DNA of 47,960 nt, taken from the NCBI GenBank assembly GCA_038527215.1, contig JBCBGC010000053.1, forward strand, positions 1-47,960, read 5' to 3'. This document shows, piece after piece, positions 9,290-17,275 of the stretch (its first letter is position 1; every line of letters begins with the position of its first letter). Source of the DNA: JAWPMV01 sp038527215 (GTDB lineage: Bacteria > Bacteroidota > Bacteroidia > J057). A model generated the notes under the pieces. That model worked only from the letters and a program-made list of their open reading frames with translations. It was not told the origin of the DNA and did not search any database. The position numbers and the translations under genes were made by a program.

Positions 9290-10291
9290 ATGAAGCATTC
9301 CTTTGTCGATCACGTTCGGATCTACTTTACCAGCGGCAAAGGAGGCAATGGAGCTGTCTCCTGGCGGCGGGAGGCCCTGGTACCCCGGGGTGGCCCCGAC
9401 GGTGGCAATGGAGGCCGAGGCGGCCATATTATCCTCAGGGGAAACCAACAACTCTGGACCTTGCTCGACTTGCGGTATAGAAAATATATCAAAGCTGAGC
9501 CTGGCGTCAACGGCAGTGGCAGCAAGAAAACCGGCCGCAACGGCAAGGATATGATCCTGGATGTGCCGCTGGGAACCACCGTTCGGAATGCCGAAACTGG
9601 TGAGTTGGTAGGCGAAGTCATCGAAGAAGGTCAGGAACTCATGGTGTTGAAAGGTGGCTGGGGTGGCAAAGGCAACTGGAGTTTCAAATCTGCTACCAAC
9701 CAAACCCCCGATTATGCGACGCCCGGTGGGCCTGCCCAGGAAATGACGGCCATATTGGAACTGAAGGTCCTGGCCGATGTAGGTCTGGTGGGCTTTCCCA
9801 ATGCAGGAAAATCAACCTTGCTTTCGGTGATCAGTGCCGCCAAACCCAAAATTGGAGATTATGCCTTCACTACCCTGGTCCCTAATCTGGGCATCGTGAG
9901 CTACCGCGATGCGCGCTCTTTTGTCATGGCAGATATTCCGGGGATCATTGAAGGCGCCCATGCAGGCAAAGGCCTTGGCACCCAGTTTCTTCGCCATATC
10001 GAACGGAACAGCGTTTTGCTGTTCATGGTCCCGGTGGACGCGGACGATATTCGCTCCGAGTACGAGATTTTGCTTAAAGAGGTGGGGACCTTTAATCCCG
10101 AATTGCTCCACAAAAACCGGCTCCTCGCCCTGACCAAATCGGACATGATCGATGGTGAGTTGGAAGCGGAAATCTCCGAAAGCCTGGGCGACCTTCCACA
10201 TTTATTCTTTTCCAGTGTCACAAATCAAGGACTCACGGAGTTAAAAGACGCATTGTGGAATTTGTTACAGGAGGAAAAACCAGCCTATTGA
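9290..10291 (+). CDS. obgE: GTPase Obg (ribosome-associated, CgtA family)
   Basis: Obg is an essential GTPase that binds the 50S subunit and takes part in late ribosome assembly and stress control. The 333-residue product has the glycine-rich Obg fold at the N terminus (1-158, with SGKGGNGAVSWRREALVPRG and GGNGGRGG). The GTPase domain follows: G1 GFPNAGKST at 168-176, a switch II DIPGIIEGAH, and the G4 TKSD. There is no C-terminal OCT extension, as is typical of shorter Obg proteins. It is transcribed with adk. Confidence 0.97.
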   Translation: MKHSFVDHVRIYFTSGKGGNGAVSWRREALVPRGGPDGGNGGRGGHIILRGNQQLWTLLDLRYRKYIKAEPGVNGSGSKKTGRNGKDMILDVPLGTTVRNAETGELVGEVIEEGQELMVLKGGWGGKGNWSFKSATNQTPDYATPGGPAQEMTAILELKVLADVGLVGFPNAGKSTLLSVISAAKPKIGDYAFTTLVPNLGIVSYRDARSFVMADIPGIIEGAHAGKGLGTQFLRHIERNSVLLFMVPVDADDIRSEYEILLKEVGTFNPELLHKNRLLALTKSDMIDGELEAEISESLGDLPHLFFSSVTNQGLTELKDALWNLLQEEKPAY

Positions 10292-10294
10292 GGC

Positions 10295-10325
10295 TTGGAT
10301 AAACCGCCTTCCGCACCTATTTTTA
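10295..10325 (+). promoter_or_regulatory. Possible promoter for the Lys/Pro repeat protein
   Basis: TTGG (10295-10298), 19 bases, then TATTTTTA (10318-10325) is an imperfect Bacteroidota-type promoter. A 6-bp hairpin (AGCTTA 10334-10339 with TAAGCT 10345-10350) sits between it and the ATG at 10356. The boxes each deviate by one or two bases, so this is tentative. Confidence 0.3.
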
Positions 10326-10355
10326 GCCATCGCAGCTTATCTGCTAAGCTAGTTT

Positions 10356-11078
10356 ATGGGATTCGAAGAATTTTTACAGGAAAAAAGAATAGACACCCAG
10401 GCATACCGAAAAGCATGTCCGGAAGAGTGGGCCACTTACGAGCGGCTTTACACCCTGATGGGTCCCATTTCATTTGACCAACAAAAAAAATTCCTCTTTA
10501 ATCCGATTCGGCTCCGGTTTCAACTGCCCGGTCCTCCCCCTGAAAAGAAAGCCACCGCCAAGTCCGATCCGCTCAAAAAACCTATTCCCAAAGGAGGACT
10601 TGCAAAAAAAGAGGAGGCTGTCAGGAAGGCACCGGCGATGAAACTGAAAACGCCTTTGAAACAAAAGCCAGTAGGAGAAAGCCCTCCTCCGGCCAAGAAG
10701 GCGCCGCCCATGAAGTTGAAAACGCCTTTGAAGCAAAAGCCAGCAGGAGAAAGCCCTCCTCCCGCTAAGAAGGCACCACCTATGAAGCTGAAAACGCCTT
10801 TGAAGCAGAAGCCAGCAGGAGAAAGCCCTCCTCCCGCTAAGAAGGCACCGCCCATGAAGCTGAAAACGCCTTTGAAGCAGAAGCCAGTAGGAGAAACTCC
10901 TCCTCCCGCTAAGAAGGCACCGCCCATGAAATTGAAAACACCTTTGAAGCAGAAGTCTGAAGGAGAAACTCCTCCTCCAGCCAAGAAGGCACCGCCCATG
11001 AAGCTCAAAGGACCTTTGAAAAAAAAATCTCCTGAAGCCCCCTCCCCTTCCTCTCCGGAAGAAAGCGCTCAGGATTAA
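10356..11078 (+). CDS. Conserved N-terminal domain with a 24-residue Lys/Pro-rich tandem repeat tail
   Basis: The 240-residue protein has two parts. Residues 1-60 form a helical domain (FEEFLQEKRIDTQAYRKACP through FDQQKKFLFNPIRLRF). This resembles, from memory, a small conserved Bacteroidota protein of unknown function. Residues 91-210 are five near-identical 24-residue repeats containing KAPPMKLKTPLKQKP and GESPPPAK, and a diverged sixth (211-233). The tail is strongly basic and should be disordered, like histone-H1-like or RNA-binding tails. There is no signal peptide, so it is probably cytoplasmic. It sits between obg and an M16 peptidase gene that starts 13 bases after it. Function unknown. 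Confidence 0.8.
   Translation: MGFEEFLQEKRIDTQAYRKACPEEWATYERLYTLMGPISFDQQKKFLFNPIRLRFQLPGPPPEKKATAKSDPLKKPIPKGGLAKKEEAVRKAPAMKLKTPLKQKPVGESPPPAKKAPPMKLKTPLKQKPAGESPPPAKKAPPMKLKTPLKQKPAGESPPPAKKAPPMKLKTPLKQKPVGETPPPAKKAPPMKLKTPLKQKSEGETPPPAKKAPPMKLKGPLKKKSPEAPSPSSPEESAQD
10626..11055 (+). repeat. Six 72-bp in-frame tandem repeats
   Basis: The repeats encode the 24-residue units of the preceding gene. Five full copies run from 10626 to 10985, and a diverged sixth extends to about 11055. Neighbouring units are nearly identical in DNA, including silent positions, which points to recent unequal crossing-over or slippage. Copy number is likely to differ between strains. Confidence 0.9.
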
Positions 11079-11091
11079 CAACATTACCTGT

Positions 11092-12333
11092 ATGCTGCAC
11101 CTTTCTTATCAGACCTTTACGCTCGAAAACGGCCTGAAAGTAATTGTCCATGAAGACCATAGTATTCCCAAAGCGGTAGTCAATATCCTTTACCGTGTAG
11201 GCAGTAAAGATGAAGAAGCACATCGGACAGGCTTTGCCCATTTATTTGAGCATTTGATGTTTGAAGGCAGTAAAAACATCCCCAATTATGACCGACCCTT
11301 GCAAAGGGTTGGTGGACAAAACAATGCCTTTACCACGGCAGATATCACCAATTATTACCTATCGGTCCCTTCCAATCAGTTGGAGACGGGCTTTTGGTTG
11401 GAATCAGACCGCATGCTGGAACTAGGCTTTTCGCAGAAAAAACTAGACATCCAGAAAAGTGTGGTCATTGAGGAATACAAGCAACGCTACCTCAACCAAC
11501 CTTATGGGGACGCTCATATTCGGTTGCGGTCTTTGGCCTACCATACCCATCCCTATCACTGGCCCACCATCGGCAAGGAGATATCCCATATTGAGGATGC
11601 GACCCTGGAAGAAGTCAAGGATTTCTTCTATGGCTATTATGCCCCCAACAACGCTACCATGGTCGTGGCCGGGGATGTACAGGTGGATCAGGTAAAACAT
11701 CTGGCTGAAAAATGGTTCGGAGCAATTCCCCGTCGGGAGTTAAAAAAGCATGCGCTACCGGAAGAGCCGGCCCAGACTGAAGCCCGCCAAATGGAGCTGA
11801 CCGGCAAGGTGCCTTTTCCTGCGGTATATAAAATGTACCGCATTCCGGCGCACAAGGAAGAGACCTATTATGTCATGGACCTGATTACGGATTTGCTTTC
11901 GAATGGAAAATCCGGTCTCCTCTTTCAGGAAATGGTGAAAAAACATCAGGTCAGTCCTGGGGTCAGTGCTTTTTCCTGGGGGCTTCATGATCCAGGCGTG
12001 ATCTCAGTAAATGGAAAAATCGCCGAAGGCAAAAGTATCAGCGAATTCGAAGCGGCCCTGGAAGAAAGTCTGGGCTTGTTGCAGGAATTGACGGAGGAAG
12101 ATCTCGAACGGATCAAAGGCAAGTTGGAAGCTACTTTTGTCATGCAAAAAACCACCATTCTGAACAAAGCCATCGGCATGGCCATGTCGGATTCCCTGGG
12201 AGATGTCAACCTGATCAACCGCACCCCGGAAATCTATCAGCAGATTACCTTGGATCAGGTTAAATCCGCAGCCCGGGAGTTTTTATCTCCTTCCAATAGC
12301 TCTACCCTCCATTATTTACCGGCCTCCGCCTAA
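11092..12333 (+). CDS. M16 family zinc metallopeptidase, catalytic subunit
   Basis: This 413-residue protein has the inverted zinc motif HLFEH (His50, Glu53, His54) and a downstream glutamate (Glu127 or Glu128) at the spacing expected for M16 peptidases. The C-terminal half forms the second M16 domain. No convincing signal peptide is seen (starts MLHLSYQTFTLENGLKVIV), so it may be cytoplasmic or exported by another route. The next gene, 11 bases downstream, is a non-catalytic M16 paralogue; such pairs form a heterodimeric clamshell peptidase like mitochondrial processing peptidase. Substrates are unknown. Confidence 0.94.
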   Translation: MLHLSYQTFTLENGLKVIVHEDHSIPKAVVNILYRVGSKDEEAHRTGFAHLFEHLMFEGSKNIPNYDRPLQRVGGQNNAFTTADITNYYLSVPSNQLETGFWLESDRMLELGFSQKKLDIQKSVVIEEYKQRYLNQPYGDAHIRLRSLAYHTHPYHWPTIGKEISHIEDATLEEVKDFFYGYYAPNNATMVVAGDVQVDQVKHLAEKWFGAIPRRELKKHALPEEPAQTEARQMELTGKVPFPAVYKMYRIPAHKEETYYVMDLITDLLSNGKSGLLFQEMVKKHQVSPGVSAFSWGLHDPGVISVNGKIAEGKSISEFEAALEESLGLLQELTEEDLERIKGKLEATFVMQKTTILNKAIGMAMSDSLGDVNLINRTPEIYQQITLDQVKSAAREFLSPSNSSTLHYLPASA

Positions 12334-12344
12334 GTTAGAAATGT

Positions 12345-13643
12345 ATGCCAGTTTTAGATAGATCTCAGGCTCCTGCAGCCGCCCCTTTTCACCATATTCC
12401 CCTGCCAGCCTATCGACAAAGAACGCTGAGTAATGGCATGCGGGTGTTTCTCTTGCCTTTCGGCAGTGTAGAGGTCGTACAGGTGCAAGCGCTCTTCCGT
12501 ACGGGGGTAGCTTACCAGACCAAAACCGGCCTGGCCCGGTTTACCACCCGCAATATGTTGGAAGGCACCACTTCGTATACCAGCCTGGAATTTGCCCAGA
12601 CCCTGGACCGCTACGGTGCCTGGATCAATCCCGAGGTCGGAAACGAAAGCCTGGCTTTTTCCCTGGCCACGATCACCGATAACCTGCCTCATACCCTGCC
12701 CCTGTTGCGGGAAGTCCTGACCCAGCCTACTTTCCCAGCGGAGGAATATGAGCAATTGAAAGACCGTTCCGCTCAGAAGATGCAAGTGAGCGAGCAAAAG
12801 ACTTCCTACCAGGCCAAAAGGCGTTTCCGACGGGCGATGTTTGGCAAAGCCCATCCCTACGGCAACCAATTTGGGAGAGAGGAACTGGCCTTGCTTAGCC
12901 GGGAGGATCTACAAGCATTTTACCAGGAGGAGCTGCATCCTCAACACATGCTGCTCAGTGTGGTTGGGAAATTTGAGGAGGAAAGCCTCATGGCTCAGCT
13001 GGAGGCTCACTTTGGGGATATATCCCATGCGGGCGAACTAGACCGGACTTCCCGAGCCGCTACGGCTAAAGGCCAGTGGGAAACCGGACGTATTTATGTG
13101 GAGCGGGAAGGCCTGCAGGCTTCCCTGCAGCTCGGCCATAGGGGCGTGAATCGCTTCCATCCGGATTATTATCACATTTCCATCATGAATACCTTGTTAG
13201 GCGGATATTTTGGTTCCCGTCTGATGAAGAATATTCGGGAAGAAAAAGGCTATACCTACGGCATTTACTCTCGCAATGTCTCTCAACGCTATGAAGGTTA
13301 CTTTGTGGTGGGTGCAGATGTGGGCAATGAATACATCGAGCCTACCATCTCTGAGATCAAAAAAGAGATGAAATTGCTGATGGACAAAGGCGTGGAATCC
13401 CAAGAATTAGAAGTGGTGAAAAATTACCTACTGGGCCAAAGCATCAGCCACCGGGAAACGCCCTTTGATCTGGGCGATCTGCTACGCTTCTCCTGGGCGA
13501 TGGATATCACTTTTGCTGAAATAGATAAAAAGTTCCAGATCATCACCGACATCCAGCCTGCCGATATTCAGGAAATGGCGCAGAAGTATCTGCGACCGGA
13601 TGATATGCTGGAAGTGGTAGCCGGGCAGTATCCCGCTGGCTAA
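12345..13643 (+). CDS. M16 family peptidase-like protein, non-catalytic subunit
   Basis: The 432-residue protein aligns with the M16 fold, but the zinc motif is lost. At the position where the partner reads HLFEHLMFEGS, this protein reads RFTTRNMLEGTT. It keeps the C-terminal substrate-binding pattern (LMKNIREEKGYTYGIYS), which carries the Arg/Tyr pair of non-catalytic domains. It is therefore most likely the partner subunit of the peptidase encoded 11 bases upstream, giving one active site per heterodimer. No signal peptide is apparent. Confidence 0.92.
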   Translation: MPVLDRSQAPAAAPFHHIPLPAYRQRTLSNGMRVFLLPFGSVEVVQVQALFRTGVAYQTKTGLARFTTRNMLEGTTSYTSLEFAQTLDRYGAWINPEVGNESLAFSLATITDNLPHTLPLLREVLTQPTFPAEEYEQLKDRSAQKMQVSEQKTSYQAKRRFRRAMFGKAHPYGNQFGREELALLSREDLQAFYQEELHPQHMLLSVVGKFEEESLMAQLEAHFGDISHAGELDRTSRAATAKGQWETGRIYVEREGLQASLQLGHRGVNRFHPDYYHISIMNTLLGGYFGSRLMKNIREEKGYTYGIYSRNVSQRYEGYFVVGADVGNEYIEPTISEIKKEMKLLMDKGVESQELEVVKNYLLGQSISHRETPFDLGDLLRFSWAMDITFAEIDKKFQIITDIQPADIQEMAQKYLRPDDMLEVVAGQYPAG

Positions 13644-13648
13644 ATATC

Positions 13649-13667
13649 AACCAAAACTTTTTTGGTT
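13649..13667. repeat. 8-bp perfect hairpin after the M16 operon
   Basis: AACCAAAA (13649-13656) pairs with TTTTGGTT (13660-13667) across a 3-base loop, starting a few bases after the M16 stop. It is A/T-rich and lacks a T tail, so it is at best a weak terminator. Confidence 0.35.
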
Positions 13668-13766
13668 TAACAAGATGGCGTAATTTGTTCGGAACCCGGA
13701 AAAGACCCGGATTCAGGGGGTTGGAAGTAGTTCCTTCTTCCTGATGCGCACACAAAACGAGCATTG

Positions 13767-15161
13767 ATGCTGCCCCTTTTATCTGACCCTATTTCTCATG
13801 CTGACGTAAGTACCTGGGTTACCCTGATTCATTTGGCCATCCTGGCTTTAATGATCCTGGCCCTGGCCTTGGAAGAAAAACTGCATGCCGATAAATCTCT
13901 GATCACTGGAATCGCCGCTATTGTCGCCTTGATCGTAGGAGAGCTTACGGGGGTCCTCAGCTTATTTTCCGGACAGGGAGGGCATGTGCCTTTTTATATC
14001 ACCTTTATTGATTGGGGGGTGATCGCCATCATCTTGGGTTCCTCCCTGTTTGTCGAGGTAACTACCCAAAGTGGCATCTTTTCCTGGTTGGCCATCCGGC
14101 TTACCAAACTCACCAAGGGCGACCCTTTTCGCTTACTGGTGGCTTATGGGAGCATGACTGTATTGTTCTCAGCCTTTCTGAACAATGTAACGGCCATGAT
14201 CATCATTGGCTCGCTTACCGTAGTTTCGCTGGAAAAACTCAATCGGCGCGACCTCCTCTTGGGCTTCCTGCTTACCGAAGGTCTCCTCACCAACATCGGC
14301 GGCTTACTAACCCTGATCAGTTCGGTGCCCAATATTATCATTGGCAACGCTGCCGGCATCTCCTTCATCGATTTTGTCTATATCTCTGCTCCCTATGTTC
14401 TGATCGCCACCACGGCTACCATTTATGCCGCCAAATACATTTTTGGCATTCACGGGATCAAGGAAGCGGAAGAGAAGGCCAAGGCAGCCCGCTTAATCTC
14501 CGCCTTTGATGAAAATGATGGGATACAATCCCGACCGTTTTTTGTCCTCAGCTGGGTGGTTTTTGGGCTCTTCATTGTGGCGCTGGCCACGACGGACATC
14601 ATCCCCTATATCAGAGATCTGGGCATTGGCTTCGTAGCCATGGCCTTTGGGGTGCTGATGCTGCTGCGGCTCAAGTCCAATACCCAGAGTATTTACAGTC
14701 GGACAGACTGGGACCTGATATTTTTCTTCGCTTTTCTCTTCATCGTCATCGGGGTAATGGAATATGCCGAGGTTCTGGCCATGATTGGTGGCCTGGTGAC
14801 CGATTTGATGGCCCTGGGAGAGACCGGAGGTCCCTTGGCCCTGCTCTGGTCCAGCGCCATCGCCAGTTCTGTAACCGATAATATTCCCCTAGCCGCGATG
14901 CTGGCCAAGACCATGGCCCCCATCAGTCAGGAACCCGGGTTCCAGGAGAATTTCTGGTGGGCCATTATTTACGGGGCCAACCTGGGCGGCAACATTACCC
15001 CCATCGGCTCTGCGTCCACGGTCGTCGCCGTTACTGTGATCAATCGCCAAAAACTGGGACTGGGCTTCCTGGGATTTATCGTCAAAGCCGTTCCTTTTGC
15101 TTTGATCCATCTGGTGATCGCCAGTGTCTATGTCTGGACGCTCGGCAAACTTCTGGTGTGA
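13767..15161 (+). CDS. SLC13/ArsB/NhaD-superfamily membrane permease
   Basis: The 464-residue protein has about 11-12 hydrophobic helices and belongs to the ion transporter superfamily (citrate transporter/ArsB/P-protein-like). Diagnostic segments are FSAFLNNVTAMIII, TNIGGLLTLISSVPNIIIG and the symmetric SSVTDNIPLAAML with GGNITPIGSASTVVA, the two re-entrant hairpin regions of this fold. The substrate (Na+/H+ exchange, arsenite or dicarboxylate) cannot be decided from sequence. The Asn-Asn-Val-Thr and Thr-Asn-Ile-Gly motifs are also seen in the P-protein branch. I chose the ATG at 13767 over a TTG one codon earlier. It is followed directly by a cluster of palindromic repeats. Confidence 0.88.
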   Translation: MLPLLSDPISHADVSTWVTLIHLAILALMILALALEEKLHADKSLITGIAAIVALIVGELTGVLSLFSGQGGHVPFYITFIDWGVIAIILGSSLFVEVTTQSGIFSWLAIRLTKLTKGDPFRLLVAYGSMTVLFSAFLNNVTAMIIIGSLTVVSLEKLNRRDLLLGFLLTEGLLTNIGGLLTLISSVPNIIIGNAAGISFIDFVYISAPYVLIATTATIYAAKYIFGIHGIKEAEEKAKAARLISAFDENDGIQSRPFFVLSWVVFGLFIVALATTDIIPYIRDLGIGFVAMAFGVLMLLRLKSNTQSIYSRTDWDLIFFFAFLFIVIGVMEYAEVLAMIGGLVTDLMALGETGGPLALLWSSAIASSVTDNIPLAAMLAKTMAPISQEPGFQENFWWAIIYGANLGGNITPIGSASTVVAVTVINRQKLGLGFLGFIVKAVPFALIHLVIASVYVWTLGKLLV

Positions 15162-15176
15162 ACAGAACTTTCCTGC

Positions 15177-15492
15177 AACACTGGCTTCCAGCCGGTCGGA
15201 TTCTAAAGCATCGGCTTTTAGCCGATGCCAGGGCTTTGATCGGCTGGAAGCCAGTGTTACGGGGGGACGGGATCGTCGCTTGGGGGCCGCAGCTTGTAGC
15301 TGCGGGATGGGATCGTTGCTCGGTGGCCGCAGCTTGTAGCTGCGGCACAGGATCTGACCGGCTGGAAGCCAGTGTTACGGGGTGGTTGGGATCGTCTCGG
15401 TAGCCGCAGCTTGCAGCTGCGGCACGGAATCCGACCGGCTGGAAGCCAGTGTTACGGGGTGGTTGTATCCGCTGACCGGCTGGAAGCCGGCC
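15177..15492. repeat. Mosaic of REP-like palindromic repeats
   Basis: Three kinds of element alternate in the spacer after the permease gene. Element A (core CGGCTGGAAGCCAGTGTTAC) occurs at 15241, 15359 and 15436, truncated at 15477 as CGGCTGGAAGCCGGCC, and inverted at 15177-15194. Element B (CCGCAGCT, 3 bases, AGCTGCGG) occurs at 15287-15305, 15327-15345 and 15403-15423. Element C is GCATCGGCT/AGCCGATGC at 15208-15228. The inverted A and first direct A form a perfect 18-bp inverted repeat enclosing C. Short GGGATCG-like linkers separate units. It is non-coding and resembles REP/BIME clusters; no transposase is adjacent. Confidence 0.85.
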
Positions 15493-15499
15493 AAACGAA

Positions 15500-15527
15500 A
15501 ATAGCCACCTCTTTCGAGGCGGCTATT
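15500..15527 (-). terminator. Terminator of the SH3/barrel protein gene
   Basis: AATAGCC-A-CCTC (15500-15511) pairs with GAGG-C-GGCTATT (15516-15527) around TTTC, with one mismatch. Read on the minus strand, the hairpin is followed at once by TTTTCG. It lies 24 bases beyond the stop of the minus-strand gene. Confidence 0.65.
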
Positions 15528-15550
15528 ACCATCAATTTTTCTTATTCCTG

Positions 15551-16777
15551 CTAGGGCTTGGGATAGCTAATGACGGCCGCGGGTGCTTCCTTCGCGGTGG
15601 TCACGCCATAGACGGCTTTGATTACTTCCTGTCCCAGACCGATCATGTTCTTATTGGTAGACTTTAGTTTGGCAATCACTTCCAGCTGTACAAAACTGCC
15701 TGTCCCCGGAACCTCCAGTAAGACCTTGGCGCCCTTGGGAAGCGTTTTGTGGTAGGCGTAATAAATGGAAGGGGGGTTCTTAGCCTTGACGGGCTGAATC
15801 GACCCACGCTCCGTTACCCGTAGGTAGCTGGCACCGGTCTGCATATCCACTACTTCCCTTTCTGAATAGTTGGGGTTATAGGGTGTATTATTTCCCGGGT
15901 TGTTGTAAGCCGGGGGATAGTTCGGGTTATAATTTGGGTTGGTATTTCCTCTGGGTGGGACGTAACCAGGATTATATCCGGGCTGAGGATTATTGGACGG
16001 AGGCCCGACGTTGGGGTCATATTCGCTAAAGGTATCTTCTCCATCCGGTGAGAAAAAGGGATCGTCATCAGGGAAGGAAACATTGCCTCCACCGGAAGCG
16101 AAACTATCTCCCCGATAGGTATCCTGAATGGCCCGATCTACGATATCCCGCATCTCAGGGCTGAGGTAGCTCCGGCCATCCCGAATGGATTGTAGGCGGC
16201 TCCGGCGACGATCCATGTCAACAATATCCAGCGCCTCGGTGAATAAGGAAGCAGCTTCGAGGTCTACTTCTTCCACACTTAATGCGTCATATCCCTGAAT
16301 CCAGCCTTCTTTTAATCCGCCTTTCCCGGTAAGCTTTACCCAGTTGTCACGGAAATCAGACAGAATAGCAATTTCACCAGCCCGGAAAATCTTCCCGGTT
16401 ACGGATTGAGGCGTGTTCAATTTGAAATAGACTGGGGCATCAGCCAACAGGACGACAGACCCCCCTCCTTTGATCAGCGCGGTTTCTTTGATCCACCCTT
16501 CTGCATTGTCAGAAGTTCTGACCCAAAGGTAGTTTTGGTTTTCTCTGCGGACAAAAGCCGCTCTTCCCAGATGACTAACCTGTTCGGTAAAATAAACCCG
16601 AGCCAGGCTCCGGGCCTGTTCTCCGGGCCATTCCCTCAACATAACGTTGTCTTCCACACACATGGAAGTGAGGTTAGGTTCGGTGTCTTCGTAGTAAACT
16701 CCACTTTGGGCAATGGCCCCCGGGAGGCAAAAAAGGAGCAAGCAGGCGAATAAGAAAGGATGTTTATTTGAGACCAT
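15551..16777 (-). CDS. Exported protein with tandem SH3-like domains, Pro/Asn-rich linker and a double-psi-barrel-like C terminus
   Basis: A signal peptide (MVSNKHPFLFACLLLFCLPG, cut near AIAQ) is followed by two bacterial SH3-like domains (about 28-85 and 90-155; VMLREWPGEQARSLARVYF and WVKLTGKGGLKEGWIQGYD). Next come a helical segment, a low-complexity linker of about 60 residues built from NPNYNP-like units, and a C-terminal domain. The latter has the AYHKTLPKGAKVLLEVPG pattern of RlpA-like double-psi barrels. Together they suggest a periplasmic or outer-membrane cell-wall-binding protein; the barrel appears to lack the catalytic Asp of lytic enzymes. The ATG at 16777 is preferred to that at 16795 because the predicted promoter places the transcript start near 16796. 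Confidence 0.75.
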   Translation of the reverse strand: MVSNKHPFLFACLLLFCLPGAIAQSGVYYEDTEPNLTSMCVEDNVMLREWPGEQARSLARVYFTEQVSHLGRAAFVRRENQNYLWVRTSDNAEGWIKETALIKGGGSVVLLADAPVYFKLNTPQSVTGKIFRAGEIAILSDFRDNWVKLTGKGGLKEGWIQGYDALSVEEVDLEAASLFTEALDIVDMDRRRSRLQSIRDGRSYLSPEMRDIVDRAIQDTYRGDSFASGGGNVSFPDDDPFFSPDGEDTFSEYDPNVGPPSNNPQPGYNPGYVPPRGNTNPNYNPNYPPAYNNPGNNTPYNPNYSEREVVDMQTGASYLRVTERGSIQPVKAKNPPSIYYAYHKTLPKGAKVLLEVPGTGSFVQLEVIAKLKSTNKNMIGLGQEVIKAVYGVTTAKEAPAAVISYPKP

Positions 16778-16802
16778 GATTGATAGCATTGACATACCCA
16801 GA

Positions 16803-16833
16803 CAAAAATAAAATAATCTCGGTATAAAAGAAA
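16803..16833 (-). promoter_or_regulatory. Predicted promoter of the SH3/barrel protein gene
   Basis: On the minus strand TTTC (16833-16830), 19 bases, then TATTTTTG (16810-16803). The -7 box is a perfect TAnnTTTG; the -33 box deviates by one base. The start of transcription would be near 16796. Confidence 0.5.
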
Positions 16834-17103
16834 AAAAATTTCAGCTCATATCCTATTGATATTGTAGGACTTACAAAGTTTAGGTTAAAGTCATACTTTC
16901 ACCCTACCCTGAATCAGTCCTTTCTGGAGCGAAAATTTTTCCGTGCAGGACCATGGTTTTCCCGTTTTTGACCAACCCTTAGAAATTCTCCTGCGTATAG
17001 ACAAAGAGAAAACGATTATTGGACAGAATTGCGCTTTCTGCTTATTTATGAAAAGTGTGTCAGAGACATGTAAAGCTTTTTGCCTTTTCGTCTAATTTTT
17101 CGT

Positions 17104-17275
17104 ATCATTGAATTAAGAGGAACAAAGTGCTAACGCTTCAACAAGCTGGATTTCTCAATCAGAAATGGTGCTGGCAATGCCAATTGCTCAGGCCGTTAAT
17201 GGGATAATCTCTTCGCGACGAAAGCGTCTATTTCTATCGCTATAGATTTATCCCATCTGACTTACCTCAGATGGG
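17104..17275 (+). ncRNA. Candidate structured leader or small RNA upstream of the 123-residue protein gene
   Basis: This non-coding stretch is rich in complementary segments and ends in a strong terminator. GGGATAATCT (17201-17210) can pair with AGATTTATCCC (17244-17254, one bulge), enclosing a GACG-AAAG-CGTC hairpin (17217-17228). The three C residues at 17252-17254 are also the first bases of the terminator stem, so the two helices compete. This is the layout of an attenuator or riboswitch expression platform, or of a small RNA with its own terminator. I recognise no known RNA family. The 5' end is a guess. Confidence 0.35.

Noticed and set aside
9281..10221. Minus-strand frames of 99-140 residues within obg
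   Set aside because: They are antisense to a highly conserved GTPase and have no independent support.
10626..11055. Regular direct repeats that could suggest a CRISPR array
   Set aside because: The 72-bp units are contiguous and in frame with no unique spacers; they encode a protein repeat.
10470..11084. Long minus-strand frames (up to 204 residues) with Phe/Leu/Gly-rich repeats antisense to the Lys/Pro repeat gene
   Set aside because: They are shadows of the 72-bp repeats; the plus strand has a conserved-looking N-terminal domain, proper spacing to neighbours and a plausible protein.
15124..15554. Several short open frames (60-148 residues) across the palindromic repeats
   Set aside because: They run through hairpin repeats and give repetitive translations such as LQLRHG; non-coding repeat sequence explains them.
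17104..17275. Known small RNAs (6S RNA, SRP RNA, tmRNA, RNase P) or common riboswitches
   Set aside because: I could not find their diagnostic conserved segments, so the region is only listed as an unidentified structured RNA candidate.
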